Assembly: GCA_038373885.1 (NCBI GenBank)
Contig: JAWZYV010011610.1
Location: 124,001 to 188,000 of the forward strand
Origin: Cheiracanthium punctorium
Taxonomy: Eukaryota; Arthropoda; Arachnida; Araneae; Cheiracanthiidae
DNA length: 64,000 nucleotides
Reading direction: 5' to 3'
The translations under genes were made by a program, and so were the position numbers. Of this stretch, positions 47,688 to 57,007 are shown piece by piece. The notes beneath the pieces were generated by a model. The model saw only the letters and a program-made list of their open reading frames with translations. It searched no databases and was not told where the DNA came from. Position 1 is the stretch's first letter. Each line of letters begins with the position of its first letter.

Positions 47688-48974
47688 CTAGTTTCCCTCC
47701 TTCTTGTTTTTAGAATTCTCTTGCTGGTCATGAGACTTTCGACCACAATACTTTTGTACATGGCCTTCGACGCCACACTTCCAGCATTTTACTTTCTTTG
47801 GGCCATCTCTCGTTCTATCGGATCTTAATTTTCGCTCTATGAGATCTTCAATTCTCTTCAATCTGTTCTCGACGCTCTCTGTGTCTTTGTTAGCTTCCTC
47901 TTGGACCGTTACCGCTCTAACAGCATGCCGATCTTTTCTCACGGCCCGCTGGGCTGCCTCTAGCTTCATTGCGAACACCAGAGCAGACTTCAAATCCTGA
48001 TAATCCTCCAACATGAGTGCCTTTTGGGTTTCTGGATCACGGATGGCTTCAATAAAATGACGCACCGCCATTTCTTCTCGGACATTATCAAGGTGGTCCA
48101 TGTAGGCTAGATGACACAGCCTATCTATGTCCGAAGCCAGCTCTTGAAGGGTCTCGCCAGATCTCTGCATCCTTGACTTAAGTTGAATTCTACTATATTC
48201 TTTCTGGCACTTCTCTCCGAATTTCATCTCCAAGGCACTGGCAAGGGCGTCAAAATCTCCTATCTTCGTCGCTCCGATAGTTTGCAATACATTAATTGCA
48301 TCTCCGCTAAGGGAAGCGGCCAGTTGATTAGCTTTCTCGGACTCGCTCCAACCATTGGCTCTGGCGACGATTGAAAATTGGGTCTTGTAAGCCTCCCAGG
48401 GAGTCTTTCCGTCATAAGGCGTTAGTTTCACTGCTGGGTGGCGTGACGACAACCTGATGTTTTCTGGTACCTTTCCCAGCTTTACCAGACTGTCCAGTTT
48501 TTCTTCTAACTTGTGATCGATCTTTTCCTCAATTCTTTCTTCGTATTTCGCTTGACTTTCTTCGAGGAGCGACATTCTCTTCTCCATATTTTCTTGATTT
48601 GTCTCTACTCTCTCCAGTCCGGATTTCATTTCTTCTAGCCCGGTTTCTATTTTCCGCTCCAGTCCTGATTTCATCTCGTCGTGTGCGGCTCTTAACTCCT
48701 CCAATCCGGTTTTCATTTCATTGTGTGCAGCCTTTAATTCGTCCAATCCGGTTTTCGTCTCGACTTGTCCGGCTACAATTTTCTTTTCTAAATCGGTCTG
48801 GCCGGCTTCAATTTTCTTTTCTAAATCGGTCTGTCCTGCTTCAATTTTCTTCTCTAAATCCGCCTTCATCTGTTCTTGTCCAGCTTTCATCTCGTCTTGT
48901 CCGGCTTTCATTTCTTGCATCATATTCATGAGCTTTTGAAGTTGTTCTTCCATTTTTTGTCTAGTCAAAACCAT
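47688..48974 (-). CDS. gag: Gypsy Gag
   Basis: 428 residues. Residues 1 to about 150 form a long coiled coil made from short repeats: the 11-residue unit DLEKKIEAGQT occurs three times near 39-71, flanked by EMKAGQ-type repeats. The middle (about 190-340; HPAVKLTPYDGKTPWEAYKT, RQLAHL-like and RHFIEAI segments) resembles the capsid region of Gypsy Gag. A CCHC zinc knuckle CWKCGVEGHVQKYC lies at 397-410 and would bind the element RNA. It forms the particle in which reverse transcription occurs. The ATG at 48,974 lies 49 bp inside the 5' LTR. The stop touches the slippery site. Confidence 0.95.
   Translation of the reverse strand: MVLTRQKMEEQLQKLMNMMQEMKAGQDEMKAGQEQMKADLEKKIEAGQTDLEKKIEAGQTDLEKKIVAGQVETKTGLDELKAAHNEMKTGLEELRAAHDEMKSGLERKIETGLEEMKSGLERVETNQENMEKRMSLLEESQAKYEERIEEKIDHKLEEKLDSLVKLGKVPENIRLSSRHPAVKLTPYDGKTPWEAYKTQFSIVARANGWSESEKANQLAASLSGDAINVLQTIGATKIGDFDALASALEMKFGEKCQKEYSRIQLKSRMQRSGETLQELASDIDRLCHLAYMDHLDNVREEMAVRHFIEAIRDPETQKALMLEDYQDLKSALVFAMKLEAAQRAVRKDRHAVRAVTVQEEANKDTESVENRLKRIEDLIERKLRSDRTRDGPKKVKCWKCGVEGHVQKYCGRKSHDQQENSKNKKEGN
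47691..47697 (-). promoter_or_regulatory. -1 ribosomal frameshift heptamer GGGAAAC
   Basis: In the gag frame the codons read GAG GGA AAC TAG, so G-GGA-AAC matches the X-XXY-YYZ rule and sits directly before the gag stop. The pol frame is exactly -1 relative to gag and opens only about seven codons upstream (a TAA lies just before). This is the natural place for pol to be entered as a Gag-Pol fusion. A strong downstream stem or knot was not evident by eye. Confidence 0.8.
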
Positions 48975-49003
48975 AAACTGGAAAATTAAAGTCTTTATTT
49001 AGA

Positions 49004-49021
49004 ATCCCGATTCTGACACCA
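49004..49021 (-). other. Primer-binding site
   Basis: On the minus strand TGGTGTCAGAATCGGGAT follows the 5' LTR after 2 bases. It begins TGG, complementary to a tRNA CCA end. The deduced 3' tRNA end (...TTCTGACACCA) resembles tRNA-Leu, but I could not check it against a tRNA set. Confidence 0.7.
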
Positions 49022-49023
49022 AA

Positions 49024-49916
49024 TGTTGCGGAATTACTCTGCTACTCCTTGGGTTCGTCGTTCTAAAGTCAAGTTGGTGTAAAAAGTTCAAGTAAAAAGT
49101 CACTTGTCAGGATGGAACACAAACTTTATTTCTTCTAGAACTTCGTAGAACAATCAGCTGCACACAATTCACAAGCACAATCTAGCAGTAAAGTGCTTTC
49201 AACAGTTCGATTAGATCAGAAACTCTCACGAATGCTGTATTTCTCACACAAAATAGAACACTTTCACTGACAAGAATTCAGCGAAAATATACGAGAAATA
49301 ACACTAACGGTCTCTCAAGACTCAGCAATGAAGAATTTACACACAGCACTTAAATTCAAAGCTTCACAAACAGCGCGAAACACAGCTTCCTTCACAAAGC
49401 AAGCGTATTCACTCTCTCAAAGCTTGATCAACAATGAATCGTCGGGGCGACACGCTTCTATAAATAGCCGACGCAGGAGGTACAAGAGGTTTCCAGAAAA
49501 GTCAATTTCTCGAGGGTTCTACATAACGCGTGAATATTGATTACGTCATAGAAGAGAAATGTTAGGTTATTATGCGTTTTTAATGCAGGAAAAACAACTT
49601 CCAGGCCCCATTGGGAAAATCGCGCCAAATGACCAAAAAGTCGCCAAGCTTGGCGACTTTTGGCGAAATATCGCCAAATTTGGCGCCAAAAATAAGTCCT
49701 CAAAAGTGAAGAGATCTAAGCTCTAGGACTAATATTTCTCGAGATTTCTAGAAGCCCATAGAAAAACATATGGGAAAGCGAAACCTCCGTATCTCCGGTT
49801 CTAATTGGCCGATTTTGATGCAACAAAAAGCAAAATTTATCTATTTGAAGCGTAGAATACGAATTTTAAACCATTCTAAGCCCCAGAGCAGCGGGTTGCC
49901 CCGAAAATTCGTAACA
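49024..49916 (-). repeat. Gypsy 5' LTR
   Basis: Same length and, as far as I could read, same sequence as 42,822-43,714. It carries the promoter of the element (TATTTATAG region near 49,455). Confidence 0.95.
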
Positions 49917-49973
49917 TTATTGAACCGAATCAAAACTTTTTCTGTAATAGAAGTCTTCTATTCCTAAGTATTA
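49917..49973 (-). repeat. 165-bp array, orientation 2, short remnant
   Basis: ttgaaccgaatcaaaacttt ... ctattcctaagtattatag is a piece of the 165-bp unit left between the Gypsy insertion and the next solo LTR. Confidence 0.75.
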
Positions 49974-50881
49974 TAGTTTTACGAATTTTTGGGCCAATCG
50001 GCTGTTCTAGTGGTAAACTACCTTAAAATTCGTATTCTACGCGCCAAATAATTAAATTTCGTAGTTTGTTGCATCAAAATCGGTTACCTAGACCGGGGGA
50101 TATAGAGTTTTCGCTTTCCCCATTGGTTAACATAGAGTTTTCTGAAATCTCGAGAAATATTGATGTTAGAGCTTTGCTGACGTCACTCTTGGGGACTTAT
50201 TTTTGGCGCCAAACTTGGCGATATTTCGCAAAAAAGTTGTCAGGCTTGGCGATATTACGGATATTTGGCACGATTTTTCCAATGGGCCCTATAAATTTCA
50301 TTTTCCTGCATTAATATTGCGTAATAGTCTAATGATTCAACGGTATTCCTATGACGTCATCAAAATCCACTCTTAAGGGGATCCTTCGAGAAATTTCTAA
50401 TAGCTTCTGCGTCCCCTATAAATACGACAGGGTGCTGCCCCGGTTGAGTCAGTCTGTTTTTGACTGCTATGAGAAATAGACGTCCGTTCTGTTGAGAGTA
50501 GTATAAGACTCTGTGTTGGCGCTTAATTAATGCATGAAGCAGTAATTTGCATGTTTTTAAAAGCGCGTTTTTAAGTGCTGTACAAATTCCTCATTGTTTA
50601 GTCTTGACGGACTGTTTGAGAAATCTCTCGTAAGATTCCACTGAATATTTTGCTTGTGGAAGTATTTTATTTTGGGTGTGAATTACAACATCTGTGAAAG
50701 CTTCGGTACTGAGCGGACTGTTATAAGCAAGCTACTGGCCGTTAGTGCCTGTGAATTTTGTAAAGCTAGAAGCAATAAAGTTCGTGTTCCATCCTAAGAA
50801 GTGGACTCTTTACTAGAACTTTCTACTCCTACTGGACTTTAGAACGACGGACCCAGAAATTAAACAGAGTTTTCTGCAACA
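49974..50881 (+). repeat. Second old solo LTR of the Gypsy family (plus orientation)
   Basis: Reads (ta)gttttacgaatttttggg ... ggacttatttttggcgccaa ... ccctataaatacgac ... gaagcaataaagttcgtgtt ... tttctgcaaca, parallel to the reverse complement of the young LTR and to 41,918-42,799 but diverged. Both sides are 165-bp array sequence (ctaagtattatag before; ttggctacctttcatg after). The left terminus is uncertain by a few bases. Confidence 0.8.
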
Positions 50882-51521
50882 ATTGGCTACCTTTCATGAA
50901 TTTCTTAAAAATAAAATAAAATAAAAGTTGAAATAGTTCTTTTACTGGGACACTCAAATTAATTCTAATGCTTTAAGCTGTATGGGTATTTCTTTGACGT
51001 CTGTACTGATTCTATTTTTTTTTTTTTTTTTTTTTTTTACTAATAGAAAGCTACACTATTCCTGAGTATTATATGGGCTACCTGTCATGCATATATCCCA
51101 AATAGGTCTTTTACAGGGATACTCATTCGATTTACATTACGATCTCTGGAACTAATGAACCGATTCTAAAACGTTTTTCACGGACGGAAAGTTGTACTAT
51201 TCCTGAGTATTGTAGGCTACCTTTCTTGTATATAGCATACTTTTTTCTTTTACAGGGACACTCATAAAAATTACGTTACGCTCTATGTAACTATTAAGCC
51301 GATTCTGAAAATTTTTTCACTCATAGAAAATTAAGTTATTCCTAGGTATTAAAAGCTACCTTTAATGCATATAGCATAAATAGTTCTTTTACATGGACAA
51401 TCAAAATAATTCTAATACATTACGCGCTAAGGTCAACTCTATGACTACTGAACCGATTCTAAAGATGTTTTCACTAAAGCTTCTCTATTCCTGAGTATTA
51501 TGGACTACCTTTTATTTCTCT
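50882..51521 (-). repeat. 165-bp unit array, orientation 2, part 2
   Basis: About four units of the reverse-oriented family (gaaagctacactattcctga, ggctacctgtcatgcatat, cttttacagggacactcata, accgattctaaaacg). A T21 run interrupts one unit near 51,018. Confidence 0.8.
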
Positions 51522-51661
51522 TAAATTCTAAAAAAAAGTAACGGCCGCTGCCGCAAGCTTGTTCTGATATCTCCTTCGAAACCGTGGGGATTTGAGTTTC
51601 GACGAAGGTGTCTACGAATTTGGAAAATTCCGGGGAAGCCGATAAGTTGACTTAAATTTCG
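51522..51661 (+). mobile_element. Helitron 5' fragment
   Basis: tctaaaaaaaagtaacggcc ... accgtggggatttgagtttc ... gacttaaatttcg matches the first 130 bp of the Helitrons at 36,661 and 54,912, with divergence, then stops. It is a truncated old copy sitting in the 165-bp array. Confidence 0.75.
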
Positions 51662-52042
51662 CCCCCCTCCCCTAAATTTTCTTCTGGGTACGATCCTGTT
51701 ACATCTTATTGTGATTGCCGTTCGCAGGGTAGAAATATTGTTGATTTTGGTACCGCATACGTCAGCGTATAATGTACGTTGATAACTCGCAATTCCATAT
51801 ACTGATTTATGATTTTAGAGGTCAGATTTGTGAGGAAATTAATTGGCAAAAGTTCACAGACGTATTCAAACTGGACACTATATAAACCACTCACACTCTT
51901 TTTAAGAAGTTGTTTTTACTATGCGCATGGATGCAGTAAATAAAGGGCAAAATTTGATAAGTATTGCAAAATTCTTGAAAGTTACGATGTTTCAAGAGTT
52001 TGCAGACTAGTGAAACTCCATTTTTGAGAGCAGAAAATGTTA
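51662..52042. other. Noncoding stretch
   Basis: C-rich patch at 51,662-51,672 then AT-rich DNA; no feature recognised. Confidence 0.4.
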
Positions 52043-52050
52043 ATTTTTAT

Positions 52051-52567
52051 CAGGCCCGGACTGGCTTTCTTGGGGGCCCTCGGCTAGAGATTTAAAAGGG
52101 GTCTCTTCAGGAGCCGATTTGTCGATTTGGGAGCCCTGGGCAAAAGCTTCATTGGGGTCCCTCTTTCGAAACCTTTTTCAAAATTTACAAATTTTTAAAG
52201 AACAATTTGTGGGCCCGGGCACTTGCCCCGAATGCTCTGCCGAAAATCAGGCCCTGCCTCTTACTGAGAAATTTAGAGGGAATAGAATATTAGAATATGT
52301 AATATTTGAATATTAGGCTTACGAGCCTAAAAATAACATTTAACTATTTTAGAGATTTGGGGGGGCCCTGACTTTTCTTGGGCCCCCTTGCGTCGAGGAG
52401 TTTCTGGGACACTCCGCTGCGTCACTGCGTAAGATTGCTGGAAAATAAATAATCAAATTACTCTTATTATAAAGTTGTATATCCACTTTTGAATGCCTCA
52501 CCCGGGCCCCCTTGGGCCGAGGGCCCTCGGCGATCTCCGACCAGCCGACCTGGCCAGTCCGGGCCTG
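52051..52567. mobile_element. hAT-type MITE, 517 bp, perfect 8-bp target duplication
   Basis: Ends CAGGCCCGGACTGGC are perfect 15-bp inverted repeats. ATTTTTAT flanks both sides (52,043-52,050; 52,568-52,575). Sub-terminal gggggccctcgg / ccgagggccctcgg also pair. A smaller element is nested inside at 52,108-52,256. Confidence 0.92.
52108..52256 (-). mobile_element. Nested hAT-type MITE, 149 bp
   Basis: Reverse-oriented relative of the MITE at 59,855-60,031: shared phrases are gcccgggcacttgccccgaa, caaatttttaaagaacaatt and gccctgggcaaaagcttcat. Ends CAGGAGCCGATTT and CAGGGCCTGATTT (inward) are imperfect inverted repeats; flanks tctctt and cctctt match at 5 of 6. It probably inserted into the enclosing MITE, or both belong to one composite. 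Confidence 0.7.
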
Positions 52568-52575
52568 ATTTTTAT

Positions 52576-53090
52576 TCATAGGGATAGATACTGTAAAAAC
52601 TTATTTTTTAAAAAAAGTATTCCTGGTGCCTGTTAATTGCTCCAGGGGGGGCTTAGGTTTTTCCAGGTGGGGGTGATGGAGATCACATATCTAATTTAAT
52701 AATCATTTACTTTGGCTTTCTTTAATGTAATCTATCCTAAATCAAGAATTCTAAATCACTTCTGTTTTTCATTTTTCTGCCATTTCGGTTTTTAAATCTG
52801 TATATTTGCTTTTCCCCGTATGCAGGGGCGAAGCCTTCAGTCCGCGCACGATGCGCAGATGAGTAGCAGGTTTCTGAAAAATGCCAAGAGTTTTGAACTT
52901 GAATTCAGCGTATTTAAAAACCCAATTTTATAAAATTTTCGCAATAGAATAATCTTTTTTTTTTTTCAAAGAAATGGCTTATAAGGTAATTTTATTATTT
53001 TCTTGTTTGGTTTCGCAGAGAAACCTCCGTTTATACAAGATTCTTACTGCTGCCATCTTTTGGTCATAAAGGAAATCGTCCCGACCGGAA
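52576..53090. other. Noncoding stretch
   Basis: Mixed AT-rich DNA with G- and C-rich patches; nothing recognised. Confidence 0.4.
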
Positions 53091-53310
53091 AAGAGATGCG
53101 CTCATAACAGAGCATCTCTTCCGATGACGCGCGAAGTTCCTTGGCCAATCAAATAGCGCGAAAATTTCGGTAGGAATATACGGTGAAAAGTGAGCCAGGT
53201 CATCTCTAAAAAGATAGCATCCAACCAGCGCTTTGACACCACTAAGCGACTGAACTGATTGATTGTACAAAAAATATATAAATGCGTGTGCATGTGAAAG
53301 TTGACACGAA
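53091..53310 (+). promoter_or_regulatory. Possible promoter-like segment (CCAAT, TATA)
   Basis: Contains a perfect 9-bp inverted repeat aagagatgc/gcatctctt (53,091-53,120), ggccaatcaaatagcgcg (CCAAT-like, 53,141) and aaaatatataaatgcg (TATA-like, 53,270-53,285), with higher CpG than its surroundings. No coding frame of note follows within view, so this is a weak guess. Confidence 0.25.
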
Positions 53311-54447
53311 CGAATTACAGAACGGCAATGTCTATCTGTGGGATGCGTTTAATTTGGTTTTAAATTAAAATAAATAAAATCATTTTTTAAAATGATTTTT
53401 CAAATTAAATCATTTCTTGTCTCTTCTTACTTGAAATTCTTGCGCCATTTCTTTATATAATAAGAAAATGCACTGCTGTTTCATGTAACTTATTCTGAAT
53501 ATAATAAAATTACTTGTTATGTTGAAAATATTTTGTTTGTTCTTTTGATAAATACTTTAATGCGAAAAAAGAAAAAAAATAATAAATTTCTATATTAAAC
53601 AAAATGTCCTTTGCATTTGTAATTTGAATAGCTCAAAAAATGGACTATTTGTCGGAGGCTAGAAGACCCATGCTTTAAAAAGAATTCACACATGTAAGAG
53701 ATTCACCCAAAGTGAAAATCGGATGAGTAATATTTCATTGCTATCGATCGAGAAAGGATGCCAACATTTCTTAAGACAAAGATTTTTACGACATAATAAT
53801 CGGAAAATATTCATCCAAAATAAGAATGGATTTTATTTTCAAATAATGGATGAATATTATTCTTTACTGTTCTGATAAGTACAATATCTGTACATATCAA
53901 AAATGTCCCATTTCTAATTAATAAATTTCTAAATAAATACTACTAATAATAACTATTTAAGATTATTTTTCATTTTTAATTATTAAATGTCTAAAATTAA
54001 TAAATAATACAAATAACCATTTAGGATGTTTTTTTTTTTTTTTTTTTTCAAACGTTAGATTATCTTATTTGCTTTGAAGTACATCCAAAATGTTCTTTAT
54101 TCTTACACCACCTCATTAAAGTATTCGAGTGTAAGACAAATTTACTGTGTTAATGTGTTCGATCTTATATATATTGTGTTACATTAAAAAATAAGTTATA
54201 GTCCAATGACAACGTCTAGTATTGCTTTTGAGTTATGTGTTTTTTGAAAAATGAATCAGTAATCAACCGAATCAAATAAGAAATTCAGCTTAGACTAGAA
54301 TAGGAATTTTTTTTAAAATATTTTTGTACGAAATATTTAACTTAAATGTTGATAAAATATATGAACATAATATTTTTGACTATTTGCATCACACCATGAT
54401 CAAAATTTTCTTTTCGTCGGTCGTTTCATTAGAACTTATAACACAGT
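53311..54447. other. Noncoding AT-rich stretch
   Basis: Very AT-rich with a T22 run near 54,029; nothing recognised. Confidence 0.45.
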
Positions 54448-54860
54448 GTGTGGATGTGTGCTTGCGCTGGCGGGGAAGAGGGGGATAAATCTGTAAGCAG
54501 CGATGACCATGGCATATATTCACGCCTCGCCCCTGCCCGTATGCACTATTCTTTTTGTTTATTCGTCTCTTCGGACCGGTGTGCTAAAAATAGATTATAT
54601 TTGCGTCCGTTTGCAAAATCAACGTATTTTTGGATTCCCCTGCTTTGGCTTCGTGTTGGCGTTTTTATTATATGTTCCCATGCGACATCTTCAAAATTAT
54701 TTGCTCCCGATTACGTCATTTTAATTTTATTGGATTAACTGTTAGGGTTTCTCTGGAATTGGCGTTATTAATCTCCGCCAGGTGTTTGTTCTCGCCAATG
54801 TGTAATTCTGTGCTGTCGTAATTTTTAATTCATTCCACCTTAATTTCACTGTCCATATAG
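54448..54860. other. Compositionally distinct segment, unknown
   Basis: Noticeably less AT-rich than its flanks and non-repetitive by eye. Overlapping open frames of 60-96 codons in all three plus frames have no motif. It contains homeodomain-type words (ggattaactg, cgttattaatc) and cgattacgtcatt. It could be a regulatory element or the remnant of a gene. Confidence 0.25.
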
Positions 54861-54911
54861 GACTTCATTTTATTTTCGCTGAGCCCCGTTGTAATAATGT
54901 TCAATAGTATA

Positions 54912-56825
54912 TCTCTATTCTAAAAAAAAAAAAAATAATAAAGGCCGCTGTCGCCGTCAATAGCTTGTGGACCTATCTCCTCCTAAACCGTGGGGATTTG
55001 AGTTTCGACTAAGGTGCCCACAGATTCGAAAAATTCCGAGGAACCTGCTAAGCTGACTTAAATTTCGAAAATCCAATTATTTTAGAAGATATTAATAAAA
55101 AACTGAAAAAATAAACAGAATGGTTGCCAGATTTGACATAAAATCATTCATTCCTTTGCAACAAAGAGTTTCCAAGTATCTAGAATCGCGTGAAATTTAC
55201 AAAGTTAACACAAAAAGCCTAATAACTTCTTCACCGTTTGCACGATCCGCTTGAAAATTTTCAACACCATTTTATTTCTGAGAGTCAAAAAAGTAAATCA
55301 TTTGCGTGACAAAATTACCCTTTTCAAGTGAATATGACGTCATACAATTTGGATTCAAATTCGTTTAAAAAAGCTTTTTCAGATTACGCAGTTTATTATC
55401 ATTTTTTTTTTTTTTTCACAAATAAATCGTTTGCATGGACATGAGAATAGCTGTGTACACAAAACGAAATCTTTCGATTGCGAAAAGATTCCGCGAGTTT
55501 CCAGAACAGAATGAAATTTAATTTGGGTATCTCACTATTCTAAAAAAAACTAAAGGCCGCTGGCGCTGCCAAAGCTTGTTGGCCTATCTCCTCCTAAACC
55601 GTGGGGATTTAAGTTTCGACTAAGGTGCTCACAGATTCGAAAAATTCCGAGGAACCTGATGAGCTGACTTAAATTTCGAAAATCGAATTATTTTAGAAAA
55701 TATTAATAAAAAAAACTGAAAAAATAAACAGAATGGTTGCCAGATTTGGCATAAAATCATTCATTCCTTTGCAAGAAAGCATTTCCAAGTATGTTAGTAT
55801 CACGTGAAATTGTCAAACATGAAGTAGAAATACACCCATTTTGCGCCAAAATAAAAAAATGAAATAAGTAACTCAAAATGTGTTACACAAAGTTGACAAT
55901 TTTCAAATAGTAAGTTCGCTTAGACAACAGGAGTTTAGAATTAGCGATTATTCATTTTTCCAAAACAGAATAACTAATATCTTGAAAATGAAAAATAATT
56001 AAAATGCAGATTATTTTAAAGCCGGTTCTCGTCCAGCTGGATTATTTGCTACCAGTAGAAATATTTGGCGGCGTTAACTATGCCATTATATCAGTTACAG
56101 TACATTTTGGATATTTGCTAGCGCGACGAGATGGTATAATTCGTGGTGCTAAGTACGCCAATCTGCAAACGATTATGTAAATGAAAATATGGATAACGGT
56201 TTTCCGGTAATTTTAAATGAAGAGTAATTATAGGTTGTGGGCATGTGTAAATCGCCAAATAATGAAAAGTCGCCATTGGTGGCAAGCTATCCTATCTGTT
56301 CCGTAGCTTTTATTAACTTTACATGAACGCAAGTCGCCAAATAATGAAAAATCGCCATGGGTGGCAAATTCGCAAGGTGTCCAATAGGTTTTACATTATT
56401 AAAAATACAGCTGAAACAGATGTTCTGATTTTATTATGCTTTAGATCCTAATTAATATAACTTTTTAATGGCAACATTAAATATCATTGTGTTTCTGAGG
56501 AGTGCAAATAATTTTTCCAGCGATTATAAGCGGAGTCCGCACTCCAGATGGACTATAGCTCAGGACCCGTACAACAGGGATTCCCATAACAAAATATCTT
56601 CCGTGTTATAAAGGGGAGGGATCTACTGTAGTGTGAAGTTTAAATTTTTATGTACCAATGAACCTGCAAGAACCAAGCAATGTGTAGCTCAGTAACATTC
56701 TATCTGATCCAATCTTCGGGTTTTGTCTGTTGAAATTATGTCTTTTTTTCGAATAAGCCTTATTAGGGGCCGAATGCCTCATACGAAAAGCGAGCGTAGC
56801 GAGTCTGGGGGCCTTGGCCCCCTAG
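54912..56825 (+). mobile_element. Non-autonomous Helitron, copy 2 (1.9 kb)
   Basis: Starts after an A with TCTCTATTCTAAAAA and ends with the GGGGGCC/GGCCCC hairpin and CTAG before T (56,826). It aligns with 36,661-38,553 nearly end to end. Differences: a shorter 3' part of the first internal repeat near 55,260, and about 100 extra bases near 56,655-56,755 that copy 1 lacks. It holds the same internal duplication (second start at about 55,535). No coding potential. Confidence 0.87.
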
Positions 56826-57004
56826 TCTTTTAAATAAATAGTTTTAAACATTCAGTGTCTTTTTCTTTACTGCAACTAAATGCATTCGAACCTGGAGTTT
56901 CATGTCACAACGCAACTTAATAATTTAAAACAGCCAAACTAATTAACTTCTTTACAGGGAGGGGGGGGGGTGAGCCGTCCATAGCGCCCCCAGCGCTACG
57001 GCCC
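56826..57004. other. Spacer with a hAT-like end
   Basis: Ends in agcgctacggccctg after a G10 run, which resembles the right end of a hAT-type MITE (reverse complement CAGGGCCGTAGCGCT). A left partner was not identified. Confidence 0.4.
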
Positions 57005-57007
57005 TGT

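Larger units (their letters stand above)
42822..49916 (-). mobile_element. Full-length young Gypsy LTR retrotransposon, 7.1 kb
   Basis: Two direct LTRs of equal length (893 bp) enclose gag and pol on the minus strand. I saw no difference between the LTRs. Flanking DNA reads gttactat before and ttattgaaccg after; uninterrupted array units read gttactattgaaccg-like, so the insertion made a 4-bp duplication (CTAT/TTAT, one mismatch). Primer-binding site, polypurine tract, intact frames and a frameshift signal are all present. There is no envelope gene. It could be an active copy. Confidence 0.95.

Noticed and set aside
45927..48939. Plus-strand frames of 60-116 codons over gag and pol
   Set aside because: Shadows of the intact minus-strand gag and pol.
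54448..54821. Overlapping frames of 63-96 codons as a possible gene
   Set aside because: Three frames open at once reflect composition; no motif, start context or splice signals.
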